Source: Yponomeuta sedellus
Lineage: Eukaryota > Arthropoda > Insecta > Lepidoptera > Yponomeutidae
Reading direction: 5' to 3'
DNA: 64,000 nucleotides
Assembly: GCA_934045075.1 (NCBI GenBank)
Contig: OW203749.1
Location: 4,084,304-4,148,303 of the forward strand
A model generated the notes under the pieces. That model was not told where the DNA came from. It searched no databases and saw only the letters and a program-made list of their open reading frames with translations. Positions 9,801-21,500 of the stretch are shown here, piece after piece (position 1 is the stretch's first letter; each line of letters starts with the position of its first letter). The position numbers were made by a program, and so were the translations under genes.

Positions 9801-12800
9801 AATGAAAAGTAGAGTGTTTAACACGGGTAAAAGAATCGATTCCTACTCGGACTATAGACTATAGTCTAAATACCTCGGGAATTGATTCTTTCTACCCTCG
9901 TTAAGCAATCTACTATTTCATTTCTTATACTCGTAAAGTAGTGTTGTTTTGATCTGATTATTGGGTGGAAAATGCTGTTTCCCTACATAGGGAGGGAAAA
10001 CGTCATACAAATTACTTCCCACCTAAGGGCCGGAATGAACTTTAAAAATAGAACTACTGTCAGTTGTGAAGAGTTTTATGTAATAAACTAGGGGGCGAGC
10101 CCCCTGCGCGCTTACGCGCGCCAACCCCCAGCCGCTCCGAGCTGCGCTCTCCGCGGCGCTCGGCCTAGGGCCTCGCTAGACACTTATTGTAGTGAATTGT
10201 TGCATGGGAACATGTATGGTCTCGGCCTTCGGCCTCGGCCTGGACGGAGCTCGGCCTTCGGCCTCGCCGCAGCGGGGTTCCTCGTGCCCGCTCCGCGGAG
10301 CTCGGCCTCCGGCCTCGCGAGTTTGTCTCTTTTTGCTCTTGCGCTGGTACTTGTGCGCCGTAACCTGAACAGTCTCGGCCTTCGGCCTCGGCCTGGACGG
10401 AGCTCGGCCTTCGGCCTCGCCGCGGCGGGGTTCCTCGTGCCCGCTCCGCGGAGCTCGGCCTCCGGCCTCGCGAGTTTGTCTCGTTTTGCTCTTGCGCTGG
10501 TACTTGTGCACCGTAACCTGAACGGTCTCGGCCTTCGGCCTCGGCCTGGACGGAGCTCGGCCTTCGGCCTCGCCGCGGCGGGGTTTCTCGTGCCCGCTCC
10601 GCGGAGCTCGGCCTGTGGCCTCGCAAGTTTGTCCCTTTTTGCTCTTGCGCTGGTACTTGTGCGCCGCAATTTGAATGGTCTCGGCCTTCGGCCTCGGCCT
10701 AAACGGAGCTCGGCCTTCGGCCTCGCCGCGGCAGAACTTTTTGTGCCCGCTTCGCGGAGCTCGGCCTCCGGCCTCGCAAGTTTGTCCCATTTCTCTGTTG
10801 AAAAGTCAATTTTAGTACTAAATCTCCATACAAAAATTTGTCATTTTCAATCATCAATATCTCGGCCGCCATCTTGAAATTCCAAGATGTCGGATTTTTC
10901 TCATATACCTGGGTCCTTTGGCAACGCGATGCCGTTTACGGCATATCTCCAGCATATGCCCAGTTGGCTGCCGACTTTTTTGCGCAAAGGTCGATTTTTC
11001 GGTCGGCTATATCTGCGCCGCCATTTTGAATTTCGAACAACCAAAATTTTTTTTTTCAATCGGATCACTATATCACCATTCTATCAAAATTTCATCCAAA
11101 TCGGCCGGTAAACTACAGAGTTAGCACCTTCGCGTAGTGGAACGCGTTCGAAATTCAAAAATCGGCTTAATAGGATAGGATGGCTGTAATTCATACATTT
11201 CCTACAACTTTCTCATACATCATTTTCGTCCAAATCTTACCGTTTCGGAGAAAACGTATGGATGAATAGATCAGTGAGTATACCGGATTGCAGCTTTATA
11301 TATATATAATTAGCTTTTAAAAAAAAACTAATTAAAAACAATGCTGCGACCATGTGAGTTTCTAAACAGCCAGTGTGAACTTAGCGCAAACTTAACACGG
11401 GCAAAAGAATCAATTCCTACTCGGACTATAGCCGGACTATAGTCTAAATACCTCGGGAATTGATTCTTTCTGCCCTACTTAAGGAATCTTCTATTGTTAA
11501 AATTTGTGAACAATAGTGCTTTTAATGCATTGTAGTATAATGACAATTACACAAACATGGCAATTTAATTTCTTTGCTCATTTGAGTCTGAGCCCGCACA
11601 CATATCAAAAGTAGGCGCCATTGGTATAAAAAACGAAATGAAAATGAAAAATGTGTATTGAGCAGAATAAAAAAATACGTCACGTGAAACGTCCATTTAT
11701 CTGTCATTGTAATTGTATTGTATTTCTTTATTTGGGATAAATAACAATCCATAGGTTGTTAGTAAAATGACACTTAGCATTAAAACTAAATATGTTTGTG
11801 AGATTACAAGCCATACTTAAATTATAAAATAAAATATTTATTAAATTTAAAAATTAAAAACTTTCGAGTTGCAATCAAAATTTTAATTTTTAAGTTTAAC
11901 TCCAAACTTATACTTTGGTTTACGCAAAAGCGAGTCCCCGTGTCTAATTATTGGGCTATATATCAATCCTCTCTGCAATGTATATGCACTGACAGAATTT
12001 ACACCAAAGTGTGCGATGCCATTCACAAAAGCTATAACTGCGGCGAGTGCGATACGGGGCCTTAATTCTGTTAGTGCTATGACTATGATGTCCACCCTTT
12101 TACATCCCCACTGCTGGGGCACGGGCTTCTTACCGCATCGCAGGAAGGTTAGGCCTTACCCCGCCACGGGGGCCTAGTCCAAGTTGGTGGAGGATTGTAA
12201 GACAATGGTGGGCCCTGCTGTCAGAACTTATCAAGCCGCCCATAAGGCCTCTGACATGGCTTAACGCCTGTCATTACATGAGAGCCGGCAAATGAATATA
12301 CAAATAAATGATCTTTGTCTGTATTCTATTAACTTGATAAGACACATTAAGCTTGCCTGAAAAGCAGTTCATACAATGTGTAAAGTAAGTACACTTTTAT
12401 GCCAAAAGGGCTATGTTATGGCTACACAACATAATGGCTATGTTATCTATGTGCAAAGGACTATCTATGTTTTATAATAATTATGTAAACTCTGTTAATT
12501 AAGGACTTTTTAGAGACAAAGTTTGGAGTTTTTTTGTCCATTTTTTCTTCAAAATTATCTAGATTTCGAAATGGACACCTGGTTTTATTTGTAACGTTCC
12601 TTAAACCGCAGTTTCTGCGCTACTTAGAATGAAACCTTTCCATTTCATTGTATTTTGTGGGTGGTTTTACGTTATTGAGTATCCTGTCGTCAAATAAATA
12701 AATCGGTCTCGCTATGAAATGAGGGTAGTTGCAAATTTTCGCGACACGATTTCTAGGTTATAACCGCCCAAGGCATTTCTCATTTAGCAGTCAGCGGCAT

Positions 12801-15800
12801 TGTCGTTTTAAAGTGTTGTTTTTCTTCGCATTAAATTTGATATAACTTTGTTGAAATAGTTCAAAATATTGTCACATTCATCCCTACGTGCGTACCAACA
12901 GTGATACACATATATCTGTCGAATATTTTGAAATTGCGTTCTACATTAATACCAAATGTGCGAGGAGGGACAATGCTTCGTCACCGTCGAAGGTAAATTG
13001 TTGTTTCCTAACGAACAAGGCCATGATGTCGCTAACGGTGTCAACCCTTATGTGTCCACTGCTGGGGCACGGGTCTCCTCCTGTATCGCAGGAAGGTTAG
13101 GCTATACTCCACCACGGGGGCCAAGCCCGGGTTGGTGGAGGATTGTAAGACAGTGGCGGGCCTTACTGTCAGAAGTTATCAAGCCGTTTAATAAGACATT
13201 TGTATTTTGGCAATTGCTGTGTGGTGTCGGCACTGAACCCAGTTGCGGCCCGAGCTGCAAGCGAGGGACGTAAATATGCGATCGAGAGCTTTCTTTATTA
13301 CCTCCCGTGTTGTGTACATCTTTTTATGTCTACACTTGGCCAGAAAGCGGCTTTTTCCGTACGCGCAGCGTGCGGAAAAAGCCACTTTATTGCCAGGTGT
13401 GACATAAAACGTAATTACCTTAATTGATGAACGTTTCGGCAGCGATGCAGTTGCGATTAAATCCGGTTAAACTATTTATGAGTCACCATCATCTTCATCA
13501 ACCCATTATGTTCCCTGATGAAGGGAAGAGACCCGTGCTCCTCGTAGTATTGACCATAATCCACCACGGCGATCAAGTCCGGGTTGGTGGATGCTTGCAA
13601 GACTATTATTGGCTGGTCTTACTGGCGCCTTGAAAACTTCTGACAGTAAGGGCGAGTTAAATAGTCGTTGCTTAGCCCAAGTCCGTGCTCAAGCTTCCCT
13701 AAGCATTACTTCAGGCTAACTTAGCTAAGTATCAAAGTAGACGTTTGCTTAGCTAAGCATGTTCTTAGGCCAATGCTAAGAATTAGTCCGGGTTTCGCGA
13801 CTAAAAGAGTGCTAAAGTACTGTCTATGATAGACAAATCGATTCTTAAGCAAGTGCTTTCGCTAAGACTCGTTCTTAGAAGCGACTATTTATCTCGCCCT
13901 AAGACTATCTATGAGTACCGTGAAACGTTAAGTAATACTTAAGAGTGTATGTTATTAAAAGGTATATTCCCTCATTAGATGGCGAGCCACCGGCAAAGCG
14001 TGTGGCGCCCTCTATACAGCTAGGCGCGGGCTTCAAATGGAACCTACAGGTAAGTCGGTATATATGTTACAGTCAGAAGTCTTCTGTAATACAGTTTTAA
14101 CTAGTAAAGGCGTCAACGACTCCTGCTTTGGCTGTGTAAGCCCCTTCGGCCACTTTCGAAACCAGTTTCGAAAAGAGAATTATTTTTCTTTTTAGGAAAC
14201 CTGGTTTCGAGTAAAGAAAAATCATTCTGTTTTCGAAGCTGGTTTCCAATACAGAATATAAAATCTTCTTTTGAAACTCTTTCATGGATCAAGGGTATAC
14301 GTTATACGTTATCAACCCTTGTATGTCCCCACTGCTGGGGCACGGGTCTCTTCCTGCATCGCAGGAAGGTTAGGCCATACTCCACCACGGGGGCCAAGTC
14401 CGGGTTGGTGGAGGATTGTAAGACAGTGGCGGGCCTTACTGTCAGAAGTTATCAAGCCGCCCATAAGGCCTCTGACATGGCTTAACGACTGCCATTATAT
14501 GACAGCCGGCACCAACGGCTTAACGTGCCTTGCGAAGCACGGAAGCGCTCGGAAAAATGCCACTAGCGGTAGCCACGGGACTCTCACCCATCCCGTACCT
14601 GACCGCGCCTGTTGTTGCTTAACCAAGTGATTGATTCCAATCACTCGGTTCGCCTAGGCCACGAGCGCTTCCCTAGGCCACGAGCGCTTCAATGTATGCA
14701 CAAAATGGATCAAGGGTATGCACAAAACTATTTTTTTTATAGGACAAATGAATTGAAATCTGCAACTCACACATTCTTAGGCTCTTACTAATAAACACCG
14801 TTTAAGCCTGGTATAGTTACACAGTGTGTTGTTCATTTGAATGTAATTTTCAGTTGGAAGAAAAGAGACAGAACACTGCATAGTTATACAATACTTACAC
14901 CAAGTTTATTAGCATAGCTGGGCATTAACTCGTTAATCCGTTAATTGTTAATTAACGAAGTTAACATTTTGATTAGCGGATTAACTTTTAAGTTAACTTT
15001 AAAAAATGTTAACGGACATGTTAACTTCCGTTAATTATGCAGAAGTCCGTTAATCGTTAATCCAATGGTTTCTATTTACCGCGCGACTCCGCTCAAAAAT
15101 CTATTTGTTAAATACAATACTGCTATACCCTCAAGCGCTGCAGTAGAACGTCTGTTTTCCACGGGTAAAGACATTTTAACACCAAAACGAGCCTCGCTTT
15201 CAGACGAGAACTTCAACATGTTAATGTTTATGAAGGGGAATATGCACCTTATGTCCGACGATTAAATTACACATTTATTTTAATTATACAAGTATTTTGT
15301 TTTGTTCCTAACATGTTAACATCCAGAACCTAAACCAACCAACAGGTTTTATAAGTTCACTAACGCAACGATATAAAAATGCAATTTTACATATAGTTAA
15401 CGGATTAACGATTAACTTTAACTTGCGTTAATTCTTCCGAAATGTAACGCTTTAACGTTTAACGAAGCTAACTTTTTTTGTAGCGGATTAACGATTAACG
15501 AAGTTAACTATTTTATTAACGGTGCCCAGCTCTGTTTATTAGTAAGGCTGTTAAAGTTTTCTGCTGCCAGCGCTTACACGCGCGAACTACTAAGTTCTTT
15601 TTTAGGCTATATTATGTAGTCCACTCCTAGTCCACTAGTAACTTCAACGCTGTTAAATTGTAAATAATTATGTTTTAGTGCATTATAGACCGTCTGACAC
15701 ATCGGTGCATTCTTATTTTGACAAAACCCTCTCTTGCATTCAATCTCCCCCCCTTCGGCCTAGACCGTAGCAACCAACCCGAACATTGGCATTAGCATAT

Positions 15801-18545
15801 GAAATGATCAAACTAAGCTAAGCCCTTATGTAAACACTTCTCATGGTCGATAAACTTTAATTCGTCGTCGTCAGGCTATACTTGTCCACTGCCGGACATA
15901 GCCTCCCCTAAAGAGCGCCACGTTGTGCTATCATAGGGGTCATATCATTCCCATACTCCTCACGCTCGGCATGCACTTTAATTACTCCGATGAAATTTTG
16001 AGGCAAGATCCCAATCGGCTACAGGCGCTGTCAGCGGCGGCGGACGCGGTCCAATGCGGCGGCAAGTCGCCGGTGTCAGCGTTGAATGAGCTGGGGGTAA
16101 ACGTGACGTACAGCGTGCGGCGGCAGAGTGGGCCCGCGCACTGCCCCAGCTTCAACGTCTGCGTCACGGTGAGTCAGCGTGCCTCCTGAAAATCACTACA
16201 GCCGGTTAGCTTTCAGAATATACCACGGGCTTTAGAGTAGGCTTCGGTTTTCACATAAACGGGATATAGGCGTGAGTTTATGTTGTACTCACTTAAGAGC
16301 CCTTTGCTGATTGCCTATACATCCCATATTGGGGCGGTGGTAGCGGAGCTGTGTAGAACGCCGGCCTCTCAATCGGGAGGTCGTGGGTTCAAACCCCGGC
16401 ATGTACCGATGACTTTGTTTTCTAAGTTATGTACATTTGTGATATTACAGTAGCAATACCACTCGCCGACGGTAAAGGAAAACATCGTAAGGAAACCCTA
16501 GTGTCTGAAGTGTTAACGTACCTCAGCGCTTGCTACGTACAATGGCCCAACTATGAGGCTAAGTGTACCCTCCCTGGCACAGGTGTCTATACACTTAATA
16601 GAAAGTCCCCACCACTGTGTAAAATTAATGTTAAGTTGATAAAGAAATAAATATTTTTGTATTTTTTTTTGTATTTTTTAAGTGCGGAAATCTCAGGTCT
16701 AACTACATCCCATATTATACTATTTTATTTTTAATGCACTAACCCGTGCTAAGGACAAATTTAAAAACCTATTTAGGGGCTAAAAATTTCACCTATGCCG
16801 GGATTCGAACCCGCAACCTCTGGCTATCCGTGCCAGCGCTCTTCCAATTGAGCCAATGGGCGACTCACCGGCATCAGTGAAATTTCGAACCTCTTTACAC
16901 TTTTCTCTGTATTACGTACAGGCAGCAACATCTGGCTTAAGTAAATTGCATCACTTACAGCCCCGACTACCTACTTTGCAGTTAGGTTTTACATCGGAAT
17001 GATATCACTGTACCCACATGATTATACTATTTTTATTTTTAATGCACTAAACCGTGCTAAGGACAAATTTAAAAACCTATTTAGAGGCTAAAAACCTTCC
17101 ATCCCATATTTGATTAAGTGTGTTTTCAATCCCTCTTCACGGACTATCTACAGTCTGTTAGCTTTTGGAATATACCCCGGCTACTAGCGGAGCGATCAAT
17201 TATATTGCGATAAGGTAAGGTTTATTAAGTATTGTTATTTATAACTTCACATAACTTGCAAAGTTCGTACTCGGGGCTGCAAGTGATGCAAATTACTTCA
17301 GCCAGATGTCGCTGCCTGTACGTAATACAGAGAATGTTGTGAAGAGGCTCGAAATTTCACTGATGCCGGTGAGCCGCCCATTGGCTCGGTTGGAGGGAGC
17401 GCTGGCACGGATGGCTGGAGGTCGCGGGTTCGTGTCCCGGCATGGGTGGAATTTTTGGCCTCTAAATAGGTTTTTCACATAACTTTTCAAAATAGTGAAG
17501 AAAAGTTTTATACAGAGTGCTTAGTGCGAGTTTGAGAGATCCAGTCGAATAACTTTACTAACGCGATAATCGAGCATCGAGTAGTGAGTATGAGAAGTTA
17601 ACCGTTCGAATTGGCAAAACGTTGTCACAGTACAACTCGCACTCGCGTTTATTCGTGTTTAATTTCCATACTTGTCGCTAGGTGGCGCTTCCTCGATGCC
17701 ATAGAAATATGAGTTTACGTTAACGCGATCGAGTAGTTAAAAAACTCGCACTAAGCACTCAGAGCAGCAAGTACCTAGTATTACACTCTTGCGCTTTCGG
17801 CGAAAACCGAAGCCTACTCTAGAGCCCGAGGTATATTCTAAAAGCTAACAGACTTCCTTTTTCATCTCCTTTTCTTGAATGAATGAATGAATGAATGAAG
17901 ACATTGAAATTGTCACTGAAAGGCAGAGTGAACAAGTAAAATACGTAATACAGAGATTATTGTAAAGAGGTTCGTGATTTCACTGATGCCGGTGAGTCGC
18001 CCCTTGGCTCAGTTGGAAAGAGCGCTGGCACGGACAGCCAGAGGTCGCGGGTTCGAATCCCGCCATGGGTGGAATTTTTAGCCTCTAAATAGGTTTTTCA
18101 AGTAAAATACACGCTTCACGTGCTACAGGTGGCCGATATGGTTTTCGAGGGCGCCGGGCACAGCAAGCGCGAGGCCCGGGCCTCCGCGGCGCGGGCCTGC
18201 CTCGCCGCCCTACTGGCCAGGGCGGGCCGCGTGCTGCCGAGAGCCCGCCCGCCCGCGGACTTTGCCGAGGACGACGTCAGCGCACGGCCAGGTGAGGCTC
18301 ACAAACACACACACACAACTATGTATCTCGAGCACAAATACAAAAATACAACACTGAATACATAGGAAGAGGCCTATATGTAGAGCATTAGACTGACACA
18401 GGCTGATTATGAACACTGAATCTTTCATGTATCCCGTAAATATCCCGCTGCAGGGCTCAGGACTTCCTTCAAAAAGAGAGAGTATGGACTAAATTACTAA
18501 ATACTATACACAATAATAATACCTGGTAAGGCTTGTGCGCAAGCG

Positions 18546-18576
<31 letters not shown>

Positions 18577-21500
18577 TCCCTCACTCACACACTGTTTCAC
18601 ATGTAACTTCTCGCATTCACACTCTTGCGAACAATTTTATATTTGTTTTAGTGTATAATATTATGGTCTGATCTCATTACAGTTCACAATTTAATTTTTT
18701 TTGTCATAATCATATTACCTAACTTTCCGCATTTGCAAGGTTATTCTGCATTTCAATAGTTTTCAATTTTGTCTTTTGTTATACAGACCTCTCCTCAACA
18801 CACACTAATAAAATAGTATACTCACATACTCCCACACTCACACACACAACTTCTATGAAATGAAATGGTTTTATTCAAAGTAGCGCAGAAACTGCGGCTT
18901 AGTGAACGTTACAATTCAAACTAGGTGTCCATATCAAAATCTAGATCATTTTGGATAAAAAATGGACAAAAAACTCCATACTTAGTATTTTCAAAGTCCT
19001 TAATTAACATTCAATACATAATTATTATAAAACAAGTCATATATTGTACTGGCTTTAATTCCAGACATCATTGTCTTCTAAATAATCCTTTATGTCATAG
19101 GAGCCCATTTGGCACAAAGTGTGCATAACATATTTTTTGAACCACGTTTCAGGCAAGCTTAATATATCTTGAGGGATTATATTATAGAAGCGTATACAAT
19201 GCCCCATGAAGGATGTATTAACCTTTGCCAGCGTAAATAATGAGAGTCTGTGTCAGTCTTGTAACTCTTGCTACAGTACTACACATCATAAAAGTACCCG
19301 AATCTATTAGTACATTCAACATGATCTTTAACCGATACGGTTAAGGTGCAGAATTGATTGCCGCAGGCGCACCTATTTCGCTCACGCTAATATTGCCAAA
19401 CTAATAGTCACCTGCATCGATGACGTTGAATCAACCAATAGCAACAAAGGCGCGCGGCCTGCCATAAAATGAAACTATCTGATTGGTCAATCAACTTGCC
19501 GCACATCCAAAATTTGGTCGCCTGCGCAGGTACATCCGCGAGACTTATTTCTTGTGTAGCACTGTACTTAGTTTCAATAACTCGTAAAAAATCACCACTT
19601 TCTTTTTCATATGCGAAGCCTCAGAATTCCAGTGCCTGGAGGCGAAGAACCGTCTCCAGGACGTCGCGAAGGTGGACGCGAAGTCCAAACCGGAGACCAA
19701 CGGCAAACCCAAGGCCGTCCCCGCACGTAAGTTGTTGATTTCAACCCTTGTATGTCCCCACTGCTGGGGTACGTAACTTCACTCAACGTCATACAGACCT
19801 GGGACAGCGTATTGCAGGTAAACACTCATAGGTACTGTAACACACTAGTTATTGAAACGCTGATATAGCAATAATACTTTCCTTTTAATTATCTTTTTTA
19901 TCACAAAACCTAGCCTAGCTGAGAGTCTCAGCACGACTGACACCTACCTAAACAAAACGTACCGATATTCTTCAAATAATTCAAACTTTGCCTAGACGGC
20001 TACGCCAGCCAGCTACTATAAAGAAGTATCGTTACATTTTCCCCCCTGAGTGCTTAGTGCGAGTTTGACAGATCCAATCCAATAACTTTACTACCGCGTT
20101 AATCGAGCATTGAGTAGTGAGATAGATAGATAGATAGAATATTCTTTATTGCATGTACACCAAGGATTACATAAGAGACTTATAAAATAACAGTACAGTA
20201 CAAGTGGCGGCCTTATTACTAAAAGTAATTTCTTCCAGACAACCATTGACGGAAAAGAAGAAACTGAAACTGAAATACGGGTAGTCGGCGCAACTAAACA
20301 ATATTAGATAACATATTATTTTATAGTTGATACACATACATAAACGATACATAAATATGAAATTGATACACATACATAAACGAGTACGAGTAAGTTAACC
20401 ATTCGAACTGGCAAAACGCTGTCACAGTACAACTCGCACTCGCGTTATTCGTGTTTTGGCTGGTAAACGTGTTCACTTCTCAACGTAAACCATTACAACT
20501 CGCACACAGCAATTTTAATTTCCATACTTGTCGCTAGGTGGCGCTTTCTCGATGCCATAGAAATATGAGTTTACGTTAACGCGATCGAGTAGTTAAAAAA
20601 CTCGCACTAAGCACTCTGTTATCAATAAATTTTAATTACAATTAAAATTTAACCTAGCTAACACTTCGATAGCCTAACGTCAGTCATGTGTCCTATAGTG
20701 TCGGGGAAATCGCACAATCTAGGCGAACGCATGACGCTCCATTACTAATTCGGTCAGTGTGCCAGAACAATTCATAGACCATCTAGACAATCTTGTTAGC
20801 ATTCGCAAAATCTCTCTAATTAAAAATTAAAAGAAAATCGGTCTATGACTGAACGGACAGACCCCTTCTCAGCAAAACCCAACAAAAAGCCGAGAAGACA
20901 CCATCGAACGCCGCTTCAAATACATAGAAAACAAGAACAATTCACATGAATACTAGATAGGACAGGGCAAGCTCAGAGCGTACATTCTGTGATGTTTCAA
21001 TGGCAACATTGACACAAAGGGCATCTGAATCAGCGTTAAATCAGGAATCATAAATAGTTGTGGTCAGGGTCTGATATCAACCCTTTGTACGTCCCTACTG
21101 CTGGGGCACGGGTCTCTTCCTGCATTGCAGAAAGGATAGGCCATACTCCACCAAGGGGGCCAAGTCCGGGTTGGTGGAGGAATGTAAGACAGTGGCGGGC
21201 TTACTGTCAGAAGTTATCAAGCCGCCCATAAGGCCTCTGGCATGGCTTTACGACTGCCATTACGTGACAGCCGGCACCAACGCCTGTCAATATACAATGT
21301 GAAATTTAAGCCGCTACCTTCGGGCCGTAGTGTAATGGAGAAAAAGGCAGCGGGAAAAAAAACTCCACTCCGACCGTCTTTTCTCAAGTCGTCTTAAACC
21401 TGATACATCAGTGGCCACCTATACGTAAGAGAAGATTTCGTGATTGCGATCAATAACTTTAAATGCCAAAGCATTAGTTAATTGTCTTACAAATGTAGGG

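Noticed and set aside
10165..10877. Open frames of 150-226 codons on both strands with Arg/Ala/Gly-rich repeats
   Set aside because: They come from a GC-rich 153-bp tandem unit divisible by 3 that keeps several frames open at once. There is no codon-type signal or domain, and the array lies in a Helitron-like element.
16025..16034. Earlier acceptor for Adar exon 4 (start at 16025)
   Set aside because: It looks acceptable but does not fit the phase-1 end of exon 3; the AG ten bases downstream does. Kept only as an alternative.
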